A DNA stretch of 43,761 bases from Acrasis kona. Lineage: Eukaryota > Heterolobosea > Eutetramitea > Acrasida > Acrasidae. The notes under the pieces were generated by a model, which searched no databases, had not been told where the DNA came from, and saw nothing but the letters and a program-made list of their open reading frames with translations. Positions 1 to 8,509 of this stretch are shown here, in pieces. The position numbers and the translations under genes are program-made. Each line of letters begins with the position of its first letter. Position 1 is the first letter of the stretch. Location of the stretch: contig JAOPGA020000019.1 in the NCBI GenBank assembly GCA_026419775.2, forward strand, positions 1-43,761. The letters run 5' to 3'.

Positions 1-1
1 C

Positions 2-61
2 ACAATGAGTGGTACATATTATAATGAATTAGATTCGAACAAAATTGATGCCATTACGTAA
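2..61 (+). pseudogene. Possible C-terminal tail of an upstream GIY-YIG-like paralog (cut by window edge)
   Basis: The first bases read as an open tail ending at TAA 59-61. Its start (bases 5-23) matches bases 579-597 at the 3' end of the next gene at 17 of 19 positions, and both encode a G-T-Y-Y core (MSGTYY here, MNGTYY there). This suggests the end of a tandem copy running off the left edge, overlapping the start of the next gene. It is too short to prove. Confidence 0.3.
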
Positions 62-623
62 TTATGTTCGAAGAAGTGTTCACTCGATAGTTATGTACTG
101 TAAGAAATCTGTCACAGATAACATTGATTTCGAAAAATTAAAAACTAGTGAAATAACATACTATTACCATCGCCAAGAGGTCTTATTTGGGGTAAGGTAT
201 AACGGTGAAGTAGGAGAAGAATCTAGTAGAGACGTTAATTTATATGATATATTGCCACCTACACTAAGAACAACTTGTGATGATATACAAATATCTACTT
301 GTTGCAAGCCTTTCTTATACGTGATAGTTCAACGTTTTGATGACAAAGTTTATGGATTCTACATTGGTATTAGCGAGACAGCTGATAGAAATCTACATAG
401 ATTCCGATTTCAAACTGGTGATTTACGTTATGATAATGGTTGTCTGTTAATATTATCAGCTAATAATAGCCAGTACTTTATACATGGAGTATATGTAATT
501 ACTCAATCTGATTCAGTTAAAGATTTAGAGAATTTAGAGATGAAATACGTGCAATTATTTATTAATCATTTTAAAGGGATGAATGGTACATACTATATTA
601 TGAATAAGAGATTGTCGAATTAG
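48..623 (+). CDS. GIY-YIG-like domain protein
   Basis: This 191-residue protein starts at the first in-frame ATG after a TAG at 30-32. Residues about 90-115 carry a GIY-YIG-like core: a hydrophobic LYVIVQ strand, then FYIG, then R and H spaced as in R-x-x-H. This is the layout of GIY-YIG single-strand-cutting nuclease domains of the ANKLE1/LEM-3 and related bacterial types. The neighbouring minus-strand gene has the same core (LYMVIQ, FYIGRG, RALDHF), so the two are diverged paralogs that converge with about 27 bases between stops. The N-terminal half has no recognised domain. This copy lacks the basic residues (RGK) that follow YIG in its paralog, so its activity is less certain. A nuclease function is inferred from the fold motif only. 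Confidence 0.6.
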   Translation: MPLRNYVRRSVHSIVMYCKKSVTDNIDFEKLKTSEITYYYHRQEVLFGVRYNGEVGEESSRDVNLYDILPPTLRTTCDDIQISTCCKPFLYVIVQRFDDKVYGFYIGISETADRNLHRFRFQTGDLRYDNGCLLILSANNSQYFIHGVYVITQSDSVKDLENLEMKYVQLFINHFKGMNGTYYIMNKRLSN

Positions 624-650
624 TATTTAATAATAAAATACCTGGATTTT

Positions 651-1517
651 TTAAATTCTTATATTTATTGAGTGAAGGTTTTTAAAGTATTCTAACGTAT
701 TGAATTGATGGTAAACATTTTCATTCGTTTCTTTCTCGTGTGATTTTGCGAACCCGTTTTTTGTTTCTTCTTCATTAAAAGTTCGGAGTATAAACGTCCC
801 AGGTATAATGTCTTTTGGATTAACGTTAGCCGCTACTAAATTAATCAGATAACCTTGTTTCTGATTCTTATGTTTTCTACCTAAGGTGAAATGATCTAGT
901 GCTCTTGTCATTTTACCTCTCCCGATGTAGAAGGCATGCTTGCCGTTTGGTAATTTTTGGATTACCATGTATAAAACTGATGTAGCTTGTTTAATAGACT
1001 CTTCAGTTTGATTCTGAATCGTATAAATGTTGCCGATAACTTTAAAGCAATCTAAAATGTTGGTGTCTTCTATTACGTCTAATGTTTCCTTGTTAACAAT
1101 TTGATTGTTGTGGAGAGCGAATAGGCTTAACTTTCCTTTTTTGAATTCAGGGATTTCTAACTTTTTGTCTTGGATGTAAGTTTCATAAAATTCACACCCA
1201 GATAGAATTGCTTTTGAACGAATCATTTTTAAATTAATGTTAGTGTCCACGTCTCGTTGGTTTTCGGTCTTGTATATTTCTTCAGCAATTGGTATTCCAT
1301 AACGTCTTGTACCTGACGGTTTTGGTAGTGTTTCTCTTGTTCTGTTGTCATAGTTTGATAGAACTAGAGCCTTCCAGTCAGTTACAAAATCGTTTGTAAT
1401 CTCTGGTGTAGTCCATTTGTATCTCTTGTGGGTCATGACCAAGTTCTTTAATTTTTTATCTTGGTAAGCATTGTATATCAATTCCTCTGAGTGAGCTCTC
1501 TTTTTAACAATCGACAT
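651..1517 (-). CDS. GIY-YIG-like domain protein
   Basis: This 288-residue protein starts at ATG 1517, preceded by AT-rich sequence. The C-terminal third has a clear GIY-YIG-like core: LYMVIQK, a short turn, AFYIGRGK, then R-A-L-D-H-F. Known GIY-YIG nucleases use the two tyrosines, the arginine and a later glutamate; several glutamates follow (for example NEEET), but the catalytic one cannot be assigned by eye. The first 170 residues are hydrophilic, Lys/Glu-rich and unrecognised; they start with a basic stretch (KKRAHSEE) that could act in nuclear targeting. It is the fuller of the two copies in this cluster. It could be a DNA repair or mobile-element-associated nuclease; the sequence does not decide. 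Confidence 0.65.
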   Translation of the reverse strand: MSIVKKRAHSEELIYNAYQDKKLKNLVMTHKRYKWTTPEITNDFVTDWKALVLSNYDNRTRETLPKPSGTRRYGIPIAEEIYKTENQRDVDTNINLKMIRSKAILSGCEFYETYIQDKKLEIPEFKKGKLSLFALHNNQIVNKETLDVIEDTNILDCFKVIGNIYTIQNQTEESIKQATSVLYMVIQKLPNGKHAFYIGRGKMTRALDHFTLGRKHKNQKQGYLINLVAANVNPKDIIPGTFILRTFNEEETKNGFAKSHEKETNENVYHQFNTLEYFKNLHSINIRI

Positions 1518-3013
1518 GACTTTGTTGTGATGTTAAAATATTTGAATTGTTTCTTTATTCAATTTAAACCAAATTTAGACTTTTTGTAAACTATTTGTTT
1601 TGATTGAAATAGTGAAAAACGTGGATTACGTTATATTGAACAAGTTTAAGAATACGACCAATTACTTATATGTAACCGATTTTAAGAATGGGGAGTGTCT
1701 TTTGCACTATTAGAATAAACAGAGATCTTTTTAATGGGTACTACTAGATTTTTTAAATGAGACAAAGATTTTCGGTTTGAGTTATGATAATTAACATTAT
1801 GAAGCCCAATAAGGCCTTCCCTAATAGTTTAGGTCAGTTTTATTATTAATATACAATTGGGCATTACAATTGTGTAAAAAATTGTGAAAATTGCAGTAAA
1901 ATGTTTTTTGAAAAATGAGCATAAATTCTCCCTCTTTGTTATCAAGTTAATGCGAGTTTGTTTTTTCCAGGTTTCGTTTCTTGTAGCAAAAATGTTCAAA
2001 GTTGCATCATAATGTCTTGACGGTTGGATGACTGTTTCGTTTTAGTAGCATACTTAGTTTTCAAAGGAGCAACGGTGAAGCCGTGCGACGTGCCCAAAGT
2101 TAATGGCAATGATTTTAGCTAATGGTATAGCAGTTGATGTAAATGAGGTTACATGTGGAGCGATAGGCCCGTAGTAATGGTTTTAGGAATGGTAAAGGTT
2201 GGGGTATATCATGGATGGATGTAAAGGGTTAACTAATACACTAGTACTATAAATGAAAATCATTTGGCAGTAAGAACATAAAAGAGTTTGAACCGGACCA
2301 CAAATTGCGTGTAGATAATGGATTGTTGCCCAAAATCAAGTCTATGGATTGTTGCCCATAGCTATAACTGAAGTGGATTGTTGCCCACCAGTACGCAGTG
2401 TTGGGTATCTCTATATGATACTATACTACTGTGTGATATCACTACAGATAATGTAGGTTGACTCAACTCCGTTTTCCATTGTAATGACAGCACCGATTAA
2501 GCAATAGCTTTCTTCACAACGACCTCTTTGACAAGAATAAATCTGATGCTATTAGCAAAGAAGTAACTTTATTTCTAGTGTTATACCAGCAAGTAATATC
2601 AGTGACTTTATAAAGTCGAGATTTACCCTCCTATTAGATAATAAATAGATGTAGAATGCACTGAAGATCGCTTGCCAAGTTCTTATCAAAATACAACGGT
2701 GGGTAACAGTTACTAATAGCTTAGGTCGTTTTGCGATCGAATCTATCCTCGGAGGACTGTCCAATAATGTATTTATGAAATAAAATTATCTAACAGACAT
2801 TAATATCGAAATTCCTTAGAACAAATTTATCCACTAACCGACCATGCATCCTAGATCCTGTCCTCAGATGGAAGCAATTTTTACTATAACCTAATTTCAG
2901 CGTACTATTCTGGATATCCATCATGTTATTTCTAGATTCTATAAATAAATTTAGAGTTTGAAAAAAGAACGAATGTCCATCGCATTACACCACACAAAAA
3001 TAAAAACACAACA
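1518..3013. other. Gene-poor stretch of about 1.5 kb
   Basis: No convincing gene was found on either strand. There is a short open stretch at 1621-1710 in GIY-YIG-like composition, but it has no start codon or domain, and a minus-strand 70-codon ORF (2552-2764) with no support. The region holds the threefold 14-bp repeat listed separately and a TATA-like box (TATAAATA, 2940-2947) that could serve the ORF at 3014. No tRNA or rRNA was recognised. Confidence 0.5.
2319..2387 (+). repeat. Three direct copies of a 14-bp motif TGGATTGTTGCCCA
   Basis: The 14-mer occurs exactly at 2319-2332, 2345-2358 and 2374-2387, with start-to-start distances of 26 and 29 bases. The sequence between the copies is unrelated, so this is an iterated motif and not a simple tandem duplication. 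It lies in a gene-poor stretch, more than 600 bases upstream of the nearest plus-strand ORF. It could be a clustered protein-binding site or part of a non-coding transcript. Confidence 0.75.
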
Positions 3014-3277
3014 ATGCACACCATGGAAGACACAGAATGTAGATCATCAAGCAACAAATGCGCCTTTCTAGCAGAGCAGCCTTTAAAAAGAGGCATGAGG
3101 AATACAAGCAAAATCCCTATAAGTTCCAAAGGCCCCTTACGTCCTTGTGAGCACACAATAGTGGAGAAGGATATATGCAAACTACTAGATGGCGCGTTAA
3201 GCAAACGTAAAGACATCTTGTTGAAAAGACGAAGCCTTACAAGAGAAGGAGACGGAATCACCCCCATTCAGAACTAA
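3014..3277 (+). CDS. Possible small protein, unknown (doubtful)
   Basis: This is an 87-codon ORF, hydrophilic and rich in Lys, Arg and Ser, with no domain or signal peptide. Support is indirect. The ATG sits in an A-rich context (AACACAACA before ATG) like other starts here, and a TATAAATA box lies 74 bases upstream at 2940-2947. A 111-codon ORF on the opposite strand overlaps it, so coding strand is not certain. No function can be proposed. Confidence 0.35.
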   Translation: MHTMEDTECRSSSNKCAFLAEQPLKRGMRNTSKIPISSKGPLRPCEHTIVEKDICKLLDGALSKRKDILLKRRSLTREGDGITPIQN

Positions 3278-3613
3278 CGAGCTGAGCTCGCAATAATGTG
3301 ATGGCTGCCGCTCCGACAGCAAGTAGTTTTGATACTACAGACAGTTTATTGCCGCCGCTTAGATCATGGATTTATGAAAAGTCAAAGCAATAAATTACAT
3401 TGTATTTTACTTCATTACTCTGTGTTTATTCATTGTTTAGCCTATCGGCGTCGGACTTGGTGCATTTTGGCAGAGTCAACCAATAATGTGCCTAAGCGGC
3501 ACACTACATCAGCGACCGCGCACCTTTCAGAACCTATTGGCGAAGCAGCGAAACTGAACGTACTTCCGGTTATAAATTGAGTAAGTTGTTACTTCAATGC
3601 AACAAAAAACAAG
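3278..3613 (+). promoter_or_regulatory. Upstream region of the secreted-protein gene, with TATA box
   Basis: This 336-base interval holds a TATAAAT box at 3571-3577, 37 bases before the ATG at 3614. A CCAAT-like element (ACCAAT) lies at about 3479-3484. An 83-codon plus-strand ORF inside it (3329-3580) has no start context or domain support and overlaps the TATA box, so it was not called. Confidence 0.45.
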
Positions 3614-4171
3614 ATGAGAGGAATGATTGCTGCTACGACTTTTCTACTTTTACTAATACAAGTTGTTGTATGCACACATTCGAGATCATTAGCAGATATA
3701 GCCATGACTTCATCAATTCCAACCACGACTGGACCACCAGTAACCACTAACCTGACCTTAGATTCCGTCGAGACGCACATCGGAAACGTCCCTACTTCTC
3801 CACCACGCTCATTCATGCTTTATAATAGCAGAATCGGAAATTCAACATTTAAGTCGCAAACACCCTTTCGCGCCCTCGTTTCATCCCTAGCAAGAGCAAA
3901 ATCAATACATTTATCCTTCAACGTATCTGACTACAAAGGAGAGGTGAGTGTGCTCGTAGAAGCATCTTCTACCAACGGACGCATCTTAGGAAGTAGGACC
4001 ATAACAATTCGCAGACCTGGCCCCTTTAGCACAGATGTAACACAAATTATAAAGACCACGAACCTAAAGCGTCTGCAACAGCAACTTTACAATCCAAGAA
4101 TCATATTTGGGTTAACAGCAATCTCTCCTGGAATATACCAGTATTTATTCAGCAGGGTAGCACAGAACTAA
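3614..4171 (+). CDS. Secreted protein of unknown function
   Basis: This 185-residue protein has an N-terminal signal peptide: Met-Arg, then a hydrophobic core (TTFLLLLIQVVV) ending near Cys-Thr-His at residue 20. A Thr/Pro-rich segment follows (residues 32-65), typical of an O-glycosylated spacer, then a compact region of alternating strands (residues 70-185) with two N-x-S/T sites (NSTF, NVSD). It has no cysteines after the signal, no C-terminal membrane segment and no recognised domain. The start at 3614 fits a TATAAAT box 37 bases upstream. Two stop codons follow in a row (TAA TAG). It was probably exported to the cell surface or medium; its role is unknown. Confidence 0.65.
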   Translation: MRGMIAATTFLLLLIQVVVCTHSRSLADIAMTSSIPTTTGPPVTTNLTLDSVETHIGNVPTSPPRSFMLYNSRIGNSTFKSQTPFRALVSSLARAKSIHLSFNVSDYKGEVSVLVEASSTNGRILGSRTITIRRPGPFSTDVTQIIKTTNLKRLQQQLYNPRIIFGLTAISPGIYQYLFSRVAQN

Positions 4172-4716
4172 TAGTGAGGAATAATTAATTGAACCACCTG
4201 CGATAATAAATTTTGATTTGAATCTTACGTTAGTTGTTTATTGTTGCAAACAAATTTAACCGTAGGCATTAAATGTACAAAATAAATTAGTTACAACCAC
4301 CCACGTTTCACAAGATTTAGGAATATCGGACTCATTCGATGCTGTTATAAATGATGGATAGAATGGAGTATGCTGCTAGTGAAGCTTGTAAACTACGAGA
4401 AGATTGGTTAGCGTAACATCACGGTCAAACATGTGTGATCCCCTCTTTCCTGATATTTGGTGCCTTTTATTTGACCTAATGAACTTCGAACGAAAAAGCT
4501 TTTTGAAATTCTGCTTGTATCCGATAGACCAATCTGCACGCTTGAACTTTGGATCCAACTTTTTAGGTCCAGAAAATAAACAATGTCCACATCTTACTTT
4601 AAACAATTAATACCAAATCGTTCGAAGAAACATTGACATTGTCCTAACGATTGACCTTTGAATAAACAATATTTTTATTGATTACAAGTCAAGGTTTATC
4701 TTGCTCTACTTGTCCC
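4172..4716. other. Intergenic stretch with one F-box-like fragment
   Basis: The only item of note is a plus-strand ORF at 4431-4610, listed separately. The first bases after 4171 contain an AATAAA-type signal (ATAATAAAT near 4203), suitable for the upstream gene's 3' end. The last bases (4660-4716) are the 3' flank of the minus-strand gene that ends at 4717. No RNA gene was recognised. Confidence 0.45.
4431..4610 (+). pseudogene. F-box-like fragment
   Basis: From ATG 4431 there are 59 codons. The first 30 residues resemble the first half of an F-box: a Pro-containing start (LFPDIW), two hydrophobic helices (CLLFDLM, then RKSFLKFCL) and Cys near the place where F-box proteins have the VCK/W region. 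The rest shows no F-box continuation and no LRR or WD repeats. Candidate splice sites downstream lead quickly to a stop. It is best read as a relic or a chance match. Confidence 0.25.
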
Positions 4717-5397
4717 TTAATTTGTTCTTGAAATAATAATTGCATTTCCTTTCGCATCTTCGTCCTTTAACAAATTTAATAAATTTGCATCATCATCTTT
4801 AAAATTCTTCATTAGTCCAGATAGAGGATCGTATACTTGTAATGCTTCCCCAGCACGGAAAATTACAATAAAATGCCCATAGAAGCCCTCCTCTTTTGTT
4901 TGATTCTCAATTCTTTTTTTTAATTCTTTATTGTAAAAGGACATAGCAGCAAGTTTCTTGATATTAATCAAGAAAACCCCATAAGTATTATCACGTAAAC
5001 CTTCGAGGTTGTATGGTTCTTCAGCAATGTTGTCAAACTTCGCAGCTTCCAAGCGATTCTCTAAACGTCCACGAAAATGTTCTATTGGTATATTGTTTTC
5101 CTGTTTCAATTTCCTGCTTATTTCGGCATCATAAAGTATTTTTTTTATTAAATTGTCCTCGAATAGTTTTACCGACGAATCAGCAATGGTTTTAATATCT
5201 TTACCATAAATGGTGACTATTTTGTCATCGAACAATTTTTTAGCAACCTCTGCAAGCTCGACGGTAAGATATGGTGTATTACCCGAATTTGTGATAATTT
5301 TTTCTAACTCATCCTTAGTCTTATTCGATTTGGATAATTCTCGAATCTTATCGACGCAAGTAGGACCGCAAACCCAAACGTGTTCTGTGTTCATCAT
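4717..5397 (-). CDS. GUCD1-like papain-fold protein
   Basis: This 226-residue protein has a V-C-G-P-T-C motif at residues 9-14, a long helical middle, and a C-terminal strand pair with G-H-F-I-V-I-F (His175) followed by a VYDPLSG strand (Asp190). A CG-x-x-C near the N-terminus, then GHFIV, then a Tyr/Asp-Pro turn is the layout of the GUCD1 (guanylyl cyclase domain containing 1) family. That family shares the Cys-His-Asp arrangement of C39-like cysteine peptidases. The seen residues would allow a Cys10-His175-Asp190 triad. It has no signal peptide, so it is probably cytosolic. The ATG at 5397 follows another ATG-type codon at 5394; either could serve. A peptidase or isopeptidase role is inferred, and the family assignment rests on motifs alone. 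Confidence 0.5.
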   Translation of the reverse strand: MMNTEHVWVCGPTCVDKIRELSKSNKTKDELEKIITNSGNTPYLTVELAEVAKKLFDDKIVTIYGKDIKTIADSSVKLFEDNLIKKILYDAEISRKLKQENNIPIEHFRGRLENRLEAAKFDNIAEEPYNLEGLRDNTYGVFLINIKKLAAMSFYNKELKKRIENQTKEEGFYGHFIVIFRAGEALQVYDPLSGLMKNFKDDDANLLNLLKDEDAKGNAIIISRTN

Positions 5398-5715
5398 TTT
5401 GTATTTTTGGTACCGAACTCAACCACAAAATAATTTACAAAAAATGTAATCAAGCAAGAACTACACAATTATTCGGATAAGACGGATCGTTATGGGCCCA
5501 ACTCTTGTTTTGTTTTCGATAACAAATTATATAATTGATCCAAAACAATACAGACCCAGTAATTTGGTATTCCTCTATTGAAGGCCCAATATGGTCTATG
5601 TTTTATCTATAAAATATTATCCTCTTCCCAAATAAATTATTGAATATTCCATTTTGAAACGGCCGTTATAAAAGCAAAACGATGATGACCAGATGCCAAT
5701 GAACAAAGAAATATA
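5398..5715 (+). promoter_or_regulatory. Divergent promoter region with palindrome and TATA box
   Basis: This 318-base interval separates two divergent genes. A perfect 10-bp palindrome AACGGCCGTT (5658-5667) abuts and shares one base with TATAAAAG (5667-5674), 42 bases before the ATG at 5716. The palindrome contains a Myb-like AACGG half-site on both strands. No similar pair was noticed on the side of the minus-strand gene. Confidence 0.5.
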
Positions 5716-6460
5716 ATGAAAGTTAGACCGACACGTACTGTATACAAGCCAGCAACTCCCTACGAGATAGTTTACGAACCCGTCGTGGATGATGTACCAG
5801 TGGAAGAGNGTAACGAAGTGCCTGCTGTGGAGGATGCACCTATCGTAGATGATAAGGAAAAGCAAACTACAACACAAGAACAACAAACCAACACACAACC
5901 ACACGAGCTTGAACATTTGTCAGATCTCTCGCGAAAAAAGAAACAATTAAAAGCTGAGGCAAGGAAGAAAGTACATATAAGTATCCCTTGGAAACACTCT
6001 ACCACCAAGTGAACAAGAATACGCTAAAGCCCGCTTAAAAGAATTCTTGACTTCTCTTATACAAATCATGAGCGACCGACTCCAGCCTGGATTTTCCAAA
6101 CACAATGAAAATTGGTGTGTTGGCCAATGCCCATTTGTGTTATTTGATTACCACTTCAGTCGCCAAGAGAGTGTATCACGGTACCACAACGCATACTGGT
6201 GTGGCGAGGATGGTTTTGGAAGAGCAGACAGGCGGTTCTACTACAAATTCCTAACAAACACAATGCCAAATCTTGGTGATGGTACTAAGTGGTATGATAG
6301 GGATCAAGGTAATGGAAACGGAATATTTGGCGGCAACGTACGCTCAAGATACACAGATATTACGTTTGCCATTCAAGAACGATCTGGCAGGGTCTATTGT
6401 ACTTTTGATCAAATTACTGAGTGTGAAGTGCTTCCTGGAGTGTGGGCTTATTGTTCTTAA
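5716..6460 (+). CDS. Two-exon protein of unknown function
   Basis: Two open frames join into one 235-residue protein if a 37-nt GT-AG intron at 5981-6017 is removed (GTATCC...CAAG). The lengths then add up to 708 bases in frame. The N-terminal part is acidic, Val/Pro/Glu-rich and disordered-looking (residues 15-55), then a charged helical segment (KKKQLKAEARKK). The C-terminal half (residues 110-235) is compact, aromatic and contains five cysteines (W-C-V-G-Q-C; YWCGEDGFG; VYCTF; TECEV; WAYCS), ending two residues after the last Cys. There is no signal peptide and no known domain. An N at 5809 falls in codon 32. The alternative to the intron is a one-base assembly error near 5980. Confidence 0.55.
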
Positions 6461-6852
6461 TAGATCTTCTTTAAAAATAAATGGTGTAAAACTTCTGGAC
6501 AACCCTTTTCACCTTTAGTGACTTCTACCGCATCAGTAGCAACAGAGGTCAGGTGTTCTCAATCATCTCGTATACAAGCGCACAATCNGACGCTCACAAG
6601 AATCACAACTACAGAATGACACAAATTTAGTGCGGATGTGGTATTAGACTTGGTTGATCTCGAATAGACCGAGTTGTTTCCAATTAATTGAGCTGACTTG
6701 TGAATAAGGAATTCTATTTGTAAGGACCTGAATCTCTATTATTAAATCATCCCGTTTCAAATAGTGGTGCTTATTTTTATTTTGTTCCGTTTATTTGAAT
6801 TGAACGTTAAAATAAAAACAAACGACTTCGTTTAAGACTAGAACAAACCATT
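6461..6852. other. Intergenic stretch upstream of the transposase gene
   Basis: It holds the 3' flank of the upstream gene (AAAATAAA at about 6473-6480), an ambiguous base at 6588 and an AT-rich leader before ATG 6853. I looked for an inverted match to the region after 8069 that could be a terminal inverted repeat and saw none. No gene or RNA was recognised. Confidence 0.45.
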
Positions 6853-8069
6853 ATGCCTCCACGAAGAAATGTCAGACCTGCACCTCTAGATCTTCTAGTA
6901 GATGCAGCAGTAGCAAACAACAACACAAGGCAGCAGGAGTTTATTGCCTCTCAAGACCCAGCCAACCGTGAAGAGGTGCAAAATATTTTAGACAATGCCG
7001 AAAGGGCTCACAATGGACAGAATAAGCTGTTCATTTCCCTTTTAGAGGGAAGACATGGAGAAAATGGAGTAAAGAGTCTTACTGGATTTTACCCACAAGA
7101 AATCCATGAAATATATGATGTAGTTGAAGAAGCACTGTTATCATTATCAACAAGGGTCCTAAACCAAAGTATTCTTTGTTTGATAGATTTGTATTAACTT
7201 TGATACATCTTCGGCATTGTGATACTTGGTCGAAGCTTTCTGTTCATTTTGATACTGATACATCAGCACTTTACAAACAATTTCACAAGATTATCCATGT
7301 GATTGAGAAGCCTTTGAGAGAAGCGTATCAGGTACGGAGAGACTGGACTGACATGTCTGCAAAGCAATGCTTATCAAAGATTTTTGAAAGTATACTCCTT
7401 GTTGTTGATGTACATTTCCAACAATCATACCGACCGACAGGCAGGTTCAATGATGTGAAGAAATACTATTCATTCAAACATTGGGATTATGGACTAAAGA
7501 CACAGACTTTACATTATCTTGATGGTGCTCTTGTCCATTCTTCACCGCATTATCCTGGTAATACTCATGATTTTGAGATATTTAAAAAGCACATCAGCAA
7601 GGTCAATCGTCTTTTAAGGAAGACAGAAGAAGAAACGGACCAACCTGACGAGGAGTTGTTGAGCGAGGAGTATCCAGAGTTATGGGCCATACTTGGTGAT
7701 AAAGCTTATACTGGTGGTGATGATTATACCCGCATGATCTCAATTATGAAAGAGAATCAAATGTTGACAAATGCGGACCAAAGACGAAATCGAGCACTAT
7801 CTAGAGAGCGCGTCATCATCGAAAACTACTATGGCCGGATGCTTATGCTTTGGGGCATCATCAAGAAGATCTACACATATGAGCACGACTCGTATGATAC
7901 AATCTTCTCAGTATGTGGTAGTTTGACAAATTACCACATGATTCGGAACCCTTTGCGAGCAGAGGAAGGAGACTTCTATAAAGAACATGTTGCAAACCAG
8001 GACAGAAAGTTAATTTTATTGTATCATGTTAATATTTGTTTTTTATGTTCAAATAACAGGCAAACTTGA
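6853..8069 (+). mobile_element. Harbinger/DDE-type DNA transposon remnant or domesticated gene
   Basis: The only visible component is the transposase gene described in the next entry. Terminal inverted repeats and a TWA target duplication, expected for PIF/Harbinger elements, were not found by eye in about 350 bases on either side. A perfect 12-bp palindrome CTTGACGTCAAG (8065-8076) spans the stop codon. The boundaries given are those of the coding region only. Confidence 0.5.
6853..8069 (+). CDS. DDE superfamily (DDE_Tnp_4, Harbinger-like) transposase with one frame break
   Basis: The gene would encode about 405 residues. The N-terminal part (6853-7150) is helical and includes a helix-turn-helix-like region before the catalytic domain. 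The catalytic part shows the three acidic positions of DDE_Tnp_4 enzymes: VVDVHFQ with Y-R-P after it, ILGDKAYTGG, and RVIIENYYGR. After the first aspartate comes the family's conserved tract of Tyr, Lys and Trp residues (KYYSFKHWDYG). Two frames must be joined near 7147-7151, where one base is missing from the sequence; the reading continues without other breaks. The break may be an assembly error or an inactivating mutation. The catalytic residues look intact. A 35-nt intron (7113-7147 region) would also restore frame but would delete residues that fit the family, so it is less likely. Confidence 0.7.
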
Positions 8070-8509
8070 CGTCAAGCGAGGGAACTTGACAGTGCTACAA
8101 CCTTTTTTGTGCTTTGAAGGGTTATAAATAGTTAATTACAATTCAAACTTCAAAGAATAATCTACTAATAAACTTGAACTTTATTTCGACATACATAACT
8201 TAATTCAAAGAGATAATACTTCATACAACAATCAACTGTAATAAGAATCTTAGTGCGATTCCAATTCGTTTTGTTTCGCGTCGATATCAGAAAATGTAGA
8301 TTCAAGATACATTTATCTGCTATGATTTGAGTAATTGTTTACTATTATCAGTTCTTCTCTCCAATATTACTCCAGAAAGCTAATCAAGAGGTAATACCTC
8401 CTTCTTGTGATCAACAAATCATGGTTGACAAGCATGCTAATAATAGAGAAAACAGGAATACGGAATTTGTCCATTCAAGTTGCAATAAAACAAAAATTTT
8501 AAGACCAAC
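8070..8509. other. Intergenic stretch between transposase and UFD2 genes
   Basis: The 440 bases contain no supported ORF. A TATA-like run (TTATAAATAG, about 8122-8131) lies too far from the next ATG (8510) to be its obvious core promoter unless the leader is long or spliced. The final 40 bases are A-rich, like other leaders here. Confidence 0.45.

Noticed and set aside
2552-2764. 70-codon minus-strand ORF
   Set aside because: No domain, no signal peptide and no promoter or splice support; composition is like its surroundings.
2932-3267. 111-codon minus-strand ORF with hydrophobic stretches
   Set aside because: It lies opposite the ORF at 3014-3277, has no start context or TATA box, and its hydrophobicity mirrors a Lys/Arg-rich opposite strand.
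5971-6086. A longer intron beginning at GTACAT (5971) in the 5716 gene
   Set aside because: It would be about 115 nt, more than twice any other intron here, and would remove a well-formed helical coding segment.
7113-7147. 35-nt intron in the transposase gene as an alternative to a frame break
   Set aside because: It would delete a helical segment that fits the family and leave a less conserved join.
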